Positions 34,100 to 41,373 of a DNA stretch of 56,023 nt are shown here, one piece after another. The notes below the pieces were generated by a model. It was not told where the DNA came from, searched no databases, and saw only the letters and a program-made list of their open reading frames with translations. The stretch spans positions 1-56,023 of the forward strand of contig JAILGF010000062.1 in assembly GCA_024696945.1 (NCBI GenBank), written 5' to 3'. This DNA is from Lachnospiraceae bacterium (GTDB lineage: Bacteria; Bacillota; Clostridia; Lachnospirales; Lachnospiraceae). Each line of letters starts with the position of its first letter. Within the stretch, counting starts at the first letter, position 1. The position numbers were made by a program, and so were the translations under genes.

Positions 34100-35041
34100 T
34101 TGGAGATGAAAAAGAATTTCCTTAATATTGCACTATTGGTCACAGCACTTGTGGCCGTGGTGACTCTTGTAGTATTTTTTATAAAGCTTGATAATCTGTC
34201 AAAGGACAGGTCAGATAACAGCTCCGACATTACGGTCAAACAGCCGGATAAAAGCGAATCGGGTTCTGATGATAAAGCAGGAAAGAACGGGAGCTCCGGT
34301 AAAAGTTTATCGGAGATTTTAATAACTTCCCCCACTCCTACACCTACAGCCACACCGTCACCGACTCCTTCGCCCACACCGAGCCCCACTCCTACTCCGG
34401 AGCCGTTCAATGTGGATAATCTGGATCCGAATAAGCCTATTGTGGCTCTTTCGTTCGATGACGGTCCGAGCAAGAATACGGAAGATATCCTGGCAACTCT
34501 TAAAAAGTATAACGCTCATGCAACCTTCTTTATGGTTGGTGAAAACGTTGATATGTATCCGGAAAGGGTTAAGATGGTTTATGAATCGGGCTGTGAGGTT
34601 GCAAACCATACCTTGAGCCATGCAAATCTTAAGCTTCTCTCCGCTGAGGAAATAAAGAAGGAAATCGGTGGAAACCAGGATAAGATAAATGCAGTTCTCG
34701 GGCTTTCAAGGGATTATCTTGTAAGACCTCCTTACGGCAACGTTAACGATACGGTTAAATCCGCCGCAGGACATCCTCTCATCAACTGGTCAGTTGATAC
34801 TCTTGACTGGAAGAGCAAGGATGCGGATGCAGTTTTTGAAGAGGTTAAGAATAGTACGAGGGACGGCAGCATAATCCTTATGCACGACCTGTACGCAAGT
34901 ACCGCTGAAGCTGTTAAGAAGGTTGTTCCCTGGCTGGTTGAGCAGGGCTACCAGATATGCTCTGTAAGTGAGATGTTCGCAGCGAAGGGCGTTCCGTTGG
35001 AGAACGGAAAGGTTTATACAAATATCAAATCAAATAATTAA
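34100..35041 (+). CDS. Membrane-anchored NodB-type polysaccharide deacetylase
   Basis: The 313-residue protein has an N-terminal anchor or uncleaved signal (NIALLVTALVAVVTLVVFFI), a Ser/Asp/Lys-rich segment, and a Pro-Thr repeat spacer (TPTPTATPSPTPSPTPSPTP, about residues 77-97) that probably spans the wall. The NodB domain has VALSFDDGPSKNTEDIL, the zinc His pair in NHTLSHANL, LVRPPYGN, and IILMHD. It probably removes N-acetyl groups from peptidoglycan or another surface glycan. The start may be TTG at 34100 (AGG nine bases upstream) or ATG at 34106. It may be co-transcribed with glgCD. Confidence 0.92.
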   Translation: MEMKKNFLNIALLVTALVAVVTLVVFFIKLDNLSKDRSDNSSDITVKQPDKSESGSDDKAGKNGSSGKSLSEILITSPTPTPTATPSPTPSPTPSPTPTPEPFNVDNLDPNKPIVALSFDDGPSKNTEDILATLKKYNAHATFFMVGENVDMYPERVKMVYESGCEVANHTLSHANLKLLSAEEIKKEIGGNQDKINAVLGLSRDYLVRPPYGNVNDTVKSAAGHPLINWSVDTLDWKSKDADAVFEEVKNSTRDGSIILMHDLYASTAEAVKKVVPWLVEQGYQICSVSEMFAAKGVPLENGKVYTNIKSNN

Positions 35042-35064
35042 TGCTATACAAAGAATATTGGTTT

Positions 35065-35202
35065 TGTCATCCATTGTCATAACGTGATGGAACCTTGTGA
35101 CCTATGTCACAAGGAGGGGCCCACTGTATGTCCGTTCCCGCTAGGGAACGAGACCGGTAACGTAAGCAGTGGAGTATAAATAAGCTGACGGAACCTTGTG
35201 AC
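35065..35202 (+). repeat. Mosaic intergenic repeat, longest copy
   Basis: In order: TGTCATCCATTGTCATAA, GGAACCTTGTGACC, the inverted repeat CCTTGTGACCTATGTCACAA, GGAGGGGCCCACTGT, the hairpin CGTTCCCGCTAGGGAACG, GTAAGCAGTGGAGTATAAAT, and a second GACGGAACCTTGTGACC. It shares blocks with 26437-26514, 31348-31455 and 40301-40394. It lies 24 bases after the deacetylase stop. Confidence 0.8.
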
Positions 35203-35238
35203 CGCAGAAAGCAAGAGAAGGGATATATGCAGTTATAT

Positions 35239-35267
35239 TGTCATCCTGAGCGATAACGAAGGATCTT
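35239..35267 (+). repeat. TGTCATCCTGAGCG...GGATCTT repeat unit
   Basis: The sequence TGTCATCCTGAGCGATAACG followed by AAGGATCTT is a near-identical copy of the left arm of the palindrome at 24743. Confidence 0.75.
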
Positions 35268-35341
35268 TCAAAGAAACAAGATTCTGGAATTACTGACCAT
35301 ATTAAGTAATCATAAAATATTAATATAATAGGTTGTTATAA

Positions 35342-35376
35342 AAAGATCCCACAGGTTCAAAACCTGCGGGATCTTT
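35342..35376. terminator. Hairpin terminator between convergent deacetylase and F420-ligase-like genes
   Basis: The stem AAAGATCCCACAGGTT / AACCTGCGGGATCTTT (16 pairs, one mismatch) with a 3-base loop lies between two convergent genes and could stop transcription from both sides. Confidence 0.65.
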
Positions 35377-35402
35377 ACTATATGGATAGCCTTCACTATA
35401 TC

Positions 35403-35434
35403 GGGGTCAGACCCCCGCTTGGGGGTCTGACCCC
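35403..35434. repeat. Paired GGGGTCAGACCCC palindrome
   Basis: GGGGTCAGACCCC and its inverted copy GGGGTCTGACCCC face each other across a short GC-rich spacer, forming a near-perfect 32-base hairpin 10 bases before the stop of the gene ending at 35445. The same core occurs at 41286-41370 and inside a coding region at 42934-42946. Confidence 0.8.
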
Positions 35435-35444
35435 TGCCTGTATA

Positions 35445-36665
35445 TCAATATCCCTTGCTCAGGTTGTCGAAGTAGCCCTGGATAAGGATGATGGGGGTTC
35501 CCTTGTCACCGCTGCCGGATGTAAGGTCGCAGAGGGATCCGATAAGGTCGGTAAGCCTTCTGGGGGTGGTTCCCTGGGATACCATATCTCCTACGAGGGA
35601 CTTGTCTTTGTTCTTTGCAAGGTCTGCATCCTTCTCACGGATACGTGCTTCGATGGCAGCCTTAAGTTCATCGCCCTTTAGGTCTGCGAAATCGTTGTCA
35701 GCCAAGTACTTTAACTTAAGTTCGTTAGGCTGTCCGATAAGGCCTGCGGTATGGAAAGGCGAAACAACAGGGTCTGCAAGTTCCCAGATTTTTCCAACGG
35801 GATCCTTGAATGCGCCATCACCATAGATCATAACTTCGATGTCTTTTCCGGTCTTCTCCTTTAAAACAGCAGCAATCTTATCTACAACTGGCTGAGCGTT
35901 GTCAGGGAAGAGCTTAACTGTTTCTTCGGTAGCCTTGTTGCTTCCAAGTAAGCCGTACTTGGAATTGCATCCGCTTCCGTCAACCGGTGCGTTAAGGATT
36001 TCATCAAGTCCTAAGATTGTTTCGCCGCCTGCTGCCTTGAGTAATCTCTTTGTACGTGCTCTTGTGTGGATATCGCAGCAAAGTACGTCTTTGGTGTATT
36101 TAAGAATGGTCCTGCAGTCATTTGCAAGGATTACTTCGCATTCGCAGTTCTGGCTCTCGATGAGCTCCTTGTAGTACTGGATATAATCAACGCCTGTGAA
36201 GGGATGCTTTACGATTCCGAAGTAATCACGGAACTGCTTCTCTGTCAGAACGTCTGTCCAAGGATTGATGCCCTTCTCGTCAAGAGAATCAAGGTCGATA
36301 AGGTGATTTCCTACTTCATCCGAAGGGTAGCTGAGCATGAGGACAATCTTCTTTGCACCTCTTGCGATACCCTTAAGGCAGATGGCAAAACGGTTACGGC
36401 TGAGGATGGGGAATATTACACCGATGGTCTTCTCGCCGAATTTGTTCTTGATGTCCTTTGCAATCTGATCAACAGATGCATAGTTGCCCATGGCACGAGC
36501 AACAACTGCCTCTGTTACGGCTACTACATCGCGATTCCTGAGCTCGAAGCCCTCTCCCTTTGCTGCGGCAAGCACGCTGTCAATTACGATCTGTGCAATG
36601 TCGTCTCCCTGCTTGATGATGGGTGCACGAACGCCTCTTGATACTGTTCCGACAAATCTCTCCAT
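35445..36665 (-). CDS. Coenzyme F420-0:L-glutamate ligase-like protein (CofE domain)
   Basis: The 406-residue protein contains a CofE/F420_ligase-like domain: RGVRAPIIKQGDDIAQIVID near the N terminus, RNRDVVAVTEAVVARAMGNY, and GVIFPILSRNRFAICLKGIA. CofE proteins form gamma-glutamyl amide bonds with GTP. The F420 pathway is not expected in this lineage and no other cof gene is present, so the substrate is probably different. The C-terminal half (after about residue 250, VMIYGDGAFKDPVGKIWELA) extends beyond minimal CofE. It follows the DUF1846 gene by 27 bases and is probably co-expressed with it. Confidence 0.85.
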   Translation of the reverse strand: MERFVGTVSRGVRAPIIKQGDDIAQIVIDSVLAAAKGEGFELRNRDVVAVTEAVVARAMGNYASVDQIAKDIKNKFGEKTIGVIFPILSRNRFAICLKGIARGAKKIVLMLSYPSDEVGNHLIDLDSLDEKGINPWTDVLTEKQFRDYFGIVKHPFTGVDYIQYYKELIESQNCECEVILANDCRTILKYTKDVLCCDIHTRARTKRLLKAAGGETILGLDEILNAPVDGSGCNSKYGLLGSNKATEETVKLFPDNAQPVVDKIAAVLKEKTGKDIEVMIYGDGAFKDPVGKIWELADPVVSPFHTAGLIGQPNELKLKYLADNDFADLKGDELKAAIEARIREKDADLAKNKDKSLVGDMVSQGTTPRRLTDLIGSLCDLTSGSGDKGTPIILIQGYFDNLSKGY

Positions 36666-36692
36666 ATTTCTTCTCCTTTGCTTTTATATACT

Positions 36693-38177
36693 TCATTTAT
36701 GATACAATTTCTTGTTTTGATATACAGGCTCACATGTCAGGTTTACACCGAGCTTTCGGAAGGTGTTGGTATCTACCTGTGCGAGGATTACACTTGAATG
36801 TACCTCGCAGCCCTTAAGCTTCTCTAACTGCTGCATTGCGATCTCTGCCAGTGGATCGGTTACCGCACAGATTGAAAGTGCGATAAGCACCTCGTCCGTA
36901 TGCAGACGCGGATTGTGGTTTCCTAAATGGTTTATCTTCAGATCCTGTATAGGCTCTATAATGCTGGGTGAGATGAGCTCGATCCTGTCGTCTATTCCGC
37001 CCAATACCTTTAATGCGTTAAGAAGCATTGCCGACGATGCGCCAAGCAGTGAACTGGTCTTTCCGGTAACAACCTTTCCGTCGGGAAGTTCGATTGCAGC
37101 GGCAGGTTCTCCTGTAGCTTCGTATTTATCAAGTGCAGCCTTTACGACCGGTCTGTCTTCTGTGGATATTCCGGCCTGCTTCATAAGAAGCTCTATCTTA
37201 ATGGCCTGATCTTCACCGCAATTTCCCTGGCGCTGCTGTACAAGTGCATTGTAGTAGCGACGGATGATTTCCTGCTTTGCGGCTTCTTTTACAACGTCGT
37301 CATCTATGATGCAGTTTCCGACCATGTTTACGCCCATATCAGTGGGTGACTTGTAAGGAGACTTTCCGAGGATGGTCTCAAACATGGCATTCAGTACCGG
37401 GAATACCTCGACGTCGCGGTTATAGTTAACCGTCATCTGTCCGTATGCTTCAAGCTGGAACGGGTCGATCATGTTAACGTCGTTAAGGTCAGCGGTTGCT
37501 GCCTCGTAAGCAATGTTTACCGGATGCTTGAGCGGAAGGTTCCATACCGGGAAGGTTTCGAATTTTGCATAACCGGCCTTGATGCCGCGCTTGTTGTCAT
37601 GGTAGAGCTGTGAAAGACATGTTGCCATCTTTCCGCTTCCGGGACCGGGTGCGGTTACTACGACCAGCGATCTTTCGGTCTCGATATAATCGTTCTTTCC
37701 GTAGCCATCATCACTTACGATAAGCGGAATGTTTGCGGGATATCCGGGGATCGAATAATGCCTGTAAACCTTAAGCCCCAAGGACTCCAGCTTCTTCTGG
37801 AAAGCATCCGCGCTGGGCTGTGAACCATACTGGGTAAGAACAACGCTTCCTATGTATAGACCGTAGCCTCTGAATGCATCTATAAGCCTTAAAACATCGG
37901 CATCGTAGGTGATACCGAGATCGCCTCTTACTTTATTCTTCGCGATATCGCCCGCATTTATTGCGATAACGATCTCTGCCTGATCCTTAAGCTGGGTAAG
38001 CATCCTGATCTTACTGTCGGGAGCAAACCCGGGAAGTACACGGCTGGCGTGGAAGTCATCGAAGAGCTTTCCTCCGAATTCAAGATACAGCTTCCCTCCG
38101 AAGCTTTCTATACGCTCCCTAATGTGTTCCGACTGCATCTTCAGGTATTTGTCATTGTCAAAGCCTATTTTCTGCAC
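36693..38177 (-). CDS. DUF1846 domain-containing protein
   Basis: The 494-residue protein has the full length of DUF1846, a conserved Firmicute/actinobacterial family of unknown function. It begins [20 protein letters not shown] and contains [40 protein letters not shown] (a P-loop-like GPGSGK element) and [16 protein letters not shown]. The start is GTG at 38177, with AAGGAGG upstream. The P-loop-like motif suggests nucleotide binding. It heads a two-gene unit with the F420-ligase-like gene and has its own promoter at 38218-38246. Confidence 0.92.
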   Translation of the reverse strand: MQKIGFDNDKYLKMQSEHIRERIESFGGKLYLEFGGKLFDDFHASRVLPGFAPDSKIRMLTQLKDQAEIVIAINAGDIAKNKVRGDLGITYDADVLRLIDAFRGYGLYIGSVVLTQYGSQPSADAFQKKLESLGLKVYRHYSIPGYPANIPLIVSDDGYGKNDYIETERSLVVVTAPGPGSGKMATCLSQLYHDNKRGIKAGYAKFETFPVWNLPLKHPVNIAYEAATADLNDVNMIDPFQLEAYGQMTVNYNRDVEVFPVLNAMFETILGKSPYKSPTDMGVNMVGNCIIDDDVVKEAAKQEIIRRYYNALVQQRQGNCGEDQAIKIELLMKQAGISTEDRPVVKAALDKYEATGEPAAAIELPDGKVVTGKTSSLLGASSAMLLNALKVLGGIDDRIELISPSIIEPIQDLKINHLGNHNPRLHTDEVLIALSICAVTDPLAEIAMQQLEKLKGCEVHSSVILAQVDTNTFRKLGVNLTCEPVYQNKKLYHK

Positions 38178-38217
38178 TTTCCCGCCTCCTTAAAAAAGTC
38201 TCTCAAAACAAGATAAA

Positions 38218-38246
38218 ATTATAACAAATCACGGATTAAATTTCAA
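38218..38246 (-). promoter_or_regulatory. Promoter of the DUF1846/F420-ligase-like unit
   Basis: On the minus strand TTGAAA (38241-38246), a 17-base spacer and TATAAT (38218-38223), about 40 bases before the GTG start. Confidence 0.75.
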
Positions 38247-38309
38247 CATAATTACAAATTTTTTTCACCAAAAATACATCTTTTTTTACGAAAATGATTT
38301 CAAAATATC

Positions 38310-38338
38310 TTGCCAAATTTCCAAAAATCTTCTATAAT
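38310..38338 (+). promoter_or_regulatory. Promoter of the Na/Pi cotransporter gene
   Basis: TTGCCA (38310-38315), a 17-base spacer and TATAAT (38333-38338). The predicted start is near 38345, so the repeat at 38369-38406 is transcribed as part of the 5' leader. Confidence 0.75.
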
Positions 38339-38368
38339 ATATAATGAAGTGATTTGGGCATCACTATT

Positions 38369-38406
38369 TGTCATCCTGAGGAGTCGTCTGACGACGAAGG
38401 ATCTTT
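38369..38406 (+). repeat. TGTCATCCTGAG...GGATCTTT repeat in the 5' leader
   Basis: TGTCATCCTGAGGAGTCGTC, then TGACGACGAAGGATCTTT. It is related to the elements at 24743 and 35239, with a GTCGTCTGACGAC inner hairpin. It ends about 15 bases before the transporter start and just before the ribosome binding site. Confidence 0.75.
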
Positions 38407-38421
38407 AACGAGGGAAAAATC

Positions 38422-40206
38422 ATGGATCTGAGTCATATATTACAGCTTATCGGCGGAATAGGACTGTTTTTATACGGAATGAAATATCTGGGAGCTTCGC
38501 TCGAGCGTCTGGCCGGAGCTAAGCTTGAGAAAACTCTTGAAAAGCTTACGGGCAACCGTTTTAAGGGACTTGCTTTCGGCGTTCTTGTAACGGGCGTTAT
38601 CCAGAGTTCTTCCGCAACCACAATTATGCTGGTCGGTTTCGTTAATGCCGGCATCATGAAGCTGGTGCAGACCATCCCCGTTCTGCTCGGCGCAAATATC
38701 GGTACCACAATCACCGGTCAGATTCTCCGTCTGGGTGATGTCTCCGGCAACGGAAGCACCCTGCTCGGTATGCTCAAGCCTTCTTCGTTCGCGCCTCTCA
38801 TGATAGGTATCGGCGCTTTCATTATGCTCATCAGTAAGAAGAAAAAGGCAAATGATACAGCCTCTATCCTGCTCGGCTTCGGTATTCTTTTCTTCGGAAT
38901 GACCACCATGGAGGTTGCTCTTGATCCGTTAAAGACCTCGGAATCCTTCCACGAGGCTTTCACCACGTTTACAAATCCTTTTATCGGCCTTGCACTTGGC
39001 ATTCTGCTGGCTATGATACTCCAGAGTTCATCGGCTGCTGTCGGTATCGTTCAGGCAGTTGCAGCGGCTACCGGAAATATCACCATGGCTATCGTTGCAC
39101 CCATGGTCATCGGTATCAGCATCGGTAAGCTTTTCCCTGTATTCCTTGCCAGCATCGGTACAAAGAAGGAAGCACAGCAGGTTGCTCTTTCCCAGTTCTT
39201 CATCAGCGCCGTCGGTGGAATCCTGGGTATGCTCGTGTTCTATCTTGCCATTGTTCCCCTTAACATAGTAAATATGGATGCAGTTATGAACCGTGGTAAT
39301 ATTGCGGATTTCAATACTGCATATAATATCTGTGTCAGCCTCTTCTTCCTGCCATGGTGCGGTCTCGTATCCAAGGTGGTTAAGACTCTCAGGAAGGACA
39401 ATAAGCCGAGCAAGATCGACCAAGAACTTGCAATGCTCGATGTCATCTTCCTAAAGACCCCTTCAGTAGCACTCGAACAGTGCCGTAAGGTTATTAACGG
39501 TATGGGCACAACTGTTATCGAGAATTACGGTATTGCGATGGATATGCATGAGGAATACAATGAGAAGGAAATTGAACTCCTGAATGAAAACGAACGGTTC
39601 CTCGACAAATCGGAAACCGTTCTGAATGATTATATGGTTAAGGTTAATGCCTGCCAACTGCGCCCCGAGGAGCAGAAGCTGGCGACGGAGATCCTTCATT
39701 CCGTTATGGATTTCGAGCGTATGGGTGACCACTGCATTAAGCTCTACGATGTTGCGGAATACAACAGAAATGCGAAGATTGCTTTCTCTCCCATTGCTAA
39801 GAAGGAACTCGGGTTGCTGAGCGATGCGGTTTATGAGGTTATAAAGACCACCGTCGGCTCGCTTACCATGGACAGACCTGACTTGGCCGGTAAGGTTGAA
39901 CCTCTGCGTGACGTCATCTCCTCTATGAGTGAGGAGATCAGGGACCGACATGTCCGCCGTCTGCAGAACGGTCAATGTACCGTACAGAGTGGTATTTCAC
40001 TGGTTGAATGTCTTACGAGTTTTGAGCGTATCTCGGCTTACTGTTCGAACGTAGCGCTCCACGTTATCGAGCGTCACAGCCAGATTGAAGGCTTCGACAG
40101 CCACCAATATACAAAGGATATCAAGGCTAACAGCGAGGATTATAAGAAGTATCTTAAGGAGTATGAAGAGAAATATAGTAAGGTACTTGAAGGAACTGTG
40201 GCTTAA
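38422..40206 (+). CDS. Na/Pi cotransporter family protein with PhoU-like C terminus
   Basis: The 594-residue protein has an N-terminal membrane half with two inverted repeats, each carrying a QSSSA motif (GVIQSSSATTIMLVG near residue 60, MILQSSSAAVGIVQAV near 195), typical of sodium-phosphate symporters. The C-terminal 240 residues are soluble and helical, PhoU-like (ILHSVMDFERMGDHCIKLYD, VECLTSFERISAYCSNVALH), and probably sense or gate phosphate uptake. AGGG lies eight bases before the ATG. A strong terminator follows. Confidence 0.95.
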   Translation: MDLSHILQLIGGIGLFLYGMKYLGASLERLAGAKLEKTLEKLTGNRFKGLAFGVLVTGVIQSSSATTIMLVGFVNAGIMKLVQTIPVLLGANIGTTITGQILRLGDVSGNGSTLLGMLKPSSFAPLMIGIGAFIMLISKKKKANDTASILLGFGILFFGMTTMEVALDPLKTSESFHEAFTTFTNPFIGLALGILLAMILQSSSAAVGIVQAVAAATGNITMAIVAPMVIGISIGKLFPVFLASIGTKKEAQQVALSQFFISAVGGILGMLVFYLAIVPLNIVNMDAVMNRGNIADFNTAYNICVSLFFLPWCGLVSKVVKTLRKDNKPSKIDQELAMLDVIFLKTPSVALEQCRKVINGMGTTVIENYGIAMDMHEEYNEKEIELLNENERFLDKSETVLNDYMVKVNACQLRPEEQKLATEILHSVMDFERMGDHCIKLYDVAEYNRNAKIAFSPIAKKELGLLSDAVYEVIKTTVGSLTMDRPDLAGKVEPLRDVISSMSEEIRDRHVRRLQNGQCTVQSGISLVECLTSFERISAYCSNVALHVIERHSQIEGFDSHQYTKDIKANSEDYKKYLKEYEEKYSKVLEGTVA

Positions 40207-40229
40207 TGACTGAAACTTAATAATATTCT

Positions 40230-40267
40230 AAAAGACAGGTCAGTTTTGTACCGACCTGTCTTTTTTA
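40230..40267 (+). terminator. Rho-independent terminator of the Na/Pi cotransporter gene
   Basis: The stem AAAAGACAGGTC / GACCTGTCTTTT with an 11-base loop runs straight into a T-tract, 24 bases after the stop codon. Confidence 0.92.
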
Positions 40268-40300
40268 ATGTATGTGATTGAATTCAAAAGTAATCAATTT

Positions 40301-40394
40301 TGTCATCCATTGTCATAAAGTGGCGTATGTCACAAGATTCTTCGCGTCATATCGTAGTAAGCTTTGCAAACTGCGATATCGCTCAGAATGACAA
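40301..40394 (+). repeat. Mosaic intergenic repeat with TGTCATCCATTGTCATAA
   Basis: It starts with the shared 18-base block, then has TATGTCACAAG, an imperfect hairpin ATATCGTAGT...ACTGCGATAT, and ends CAGAATGACA. It lies between the Na/Pi terminator and the convergent kinase-like gene. Nothing else is seen in 40268-40436. Confidence 0.75.
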
Positions 40395-40436
40395 ATTCTA
40401 AGTTTATGGGATTGCCAACTATTGTATATAATTATA

Positions 40437-41264
40437 TTATCTTTCATATATAACGGAAACAAATTCATACCCTTCTCTTGCTGCCTTCTCTATCTGGTCA
40501 AGGCCGGATACAACTTCTATATCCTCGGCACCACTTCTGACAACGGCAGTCGAATCATAAATCTCATCGTTATCCCTGGTGTTTCCTTCGGATGAACCTA
40601 AAAGCCTTGCAGGTGCAAGAAGGATCCTTGATCTTATTTCGATATCTTTGCCAGCAAGCTCTTTCGCACTCTTTTTGTTTTTATCGAATGTGGTGGGCAG
40701 TCCGTTTTCTACAAGGAATTCCTCATATCTCTTCTTCTCATTTATAAGTACCTCTGCAAGCAGTTCAGGCTTTGAGAAGGTTGAATCGAGAACTAAGTCA
40801 TAGTTGTTCAGGTTAAAATAATCAAGTGCATAGATATCCTTATATCTTATGTCCTCGGTGTGGGCTCTCTCAATAAGATTTGCCTTTGCATCCTCTATGG
40901 AAGTATATTTTTCAACATCGCCACGCTTGTCATCGTTATATACACGGCGAGCTGCCTCATCAATACTTACAGACAGGAAAACCTTAAATGCATTCTCTGC
41001 GAAATGCCATGCAAGTCTTGAGTCAAAGAACAGTTCTTCCTTGCTCTCCTTTGACAGCTGTGTAACCTTCTCATCGATGATGTTGTCAAATGAATGGTCG
41101 GTCTGCATGAGCTTGTTCATTTCCAGAACCGTGAGGCCTCTTTCCTCTGCAAGTTCTCTCTGAATTTTTCCCGTCGAATAGATGGTGTAGCCGAATTTTT
41201 CAGCCATAATCTTTGCTATTGTTGATTTTCCGCTTCCAAGGTTTCCTGTTAATGTGATATGCAT
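40437..41264 (-). CDS. Cytidylate kinase-like P-loop protein with C-terminal extension
   Basis: The 275-residue protein begins HITLTGNLGSGKSTIAKIMA (Walker A GNLGSGKS) and has a lid-like segment with RRVYNDDKRGDVEKY and a helical core like the cytidylate kinase-like family. The first 185 residues match the small-kinase fold. The last roughly 90 residues (EIRSRILLAPARLLGSSEGN, VSGLDQIEKAAREGYEFVSV) form an extra domain I do not recognise. It may phosphorylate a nucleotide or another small molecule. It is a single-gene unit flanked by repeats. Confidence 0.78.
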   Translation of the reverse strand: MHITLTGNLGSGKSTIAKIMAEKFGYTIYSTGKIQRELAEERGLTVLEMNKLMQTDHSFDNIIDEKVTQLSKESKEELFFDSRLAWHFAENAFKVFLSVSIDEAARRVYNDDKRGDVEKYTSIEDAKANLIERAHTEDIRYKDIYALDYFNLNNYDLVLDSTFSKPELLAEVLINEKKRYEEFLVENGLPTTFDKNKKSAKELAGKDIEIRSRILLAPARLLGSSEGNTRDNDEIYDSTAVVRSGAEDIEVVSGLDQIEKAAREGYEFVSVIYER

Positions 41265-41285
41265 ATGTGTGCTCCTTTCTTAGTC

Positions 41286-41370
41286 GGGGTCAGACCCCCT
41301 CTCTATTGGGGTCAGACCCCTAGCGGGAGTCTGACCCCAACGACTTAGCGGGAGTCTGACCCCAACGACC
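41286..41370. repeat. Cluster of GGGGTCAGACCCC palindromes with a 25-base tandem duplication
   Basis: Two GGGGTCAGACCCC cores (41286-41298, 41308-41320) are followed by two copies (24 of 25 bases identical) of TAGCGGGAGTCTGACCCCAA plus CGACT/CGACC (41321-41345, 41346-41370). The cluster fills the gap between two minus-strand genes and ends just before the stop of the esterase-GNAT gene. Confidence 0.85.
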
Positions 41371-41373
41371 ACA

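Noticed and set aside
35403..35434. Strong rho-independent terminator
   Set aside because: The GC-rich hairpin has no T-tract and shares its core with repeats elsewhere, including one inside a gene, so it is classed as a repeat.
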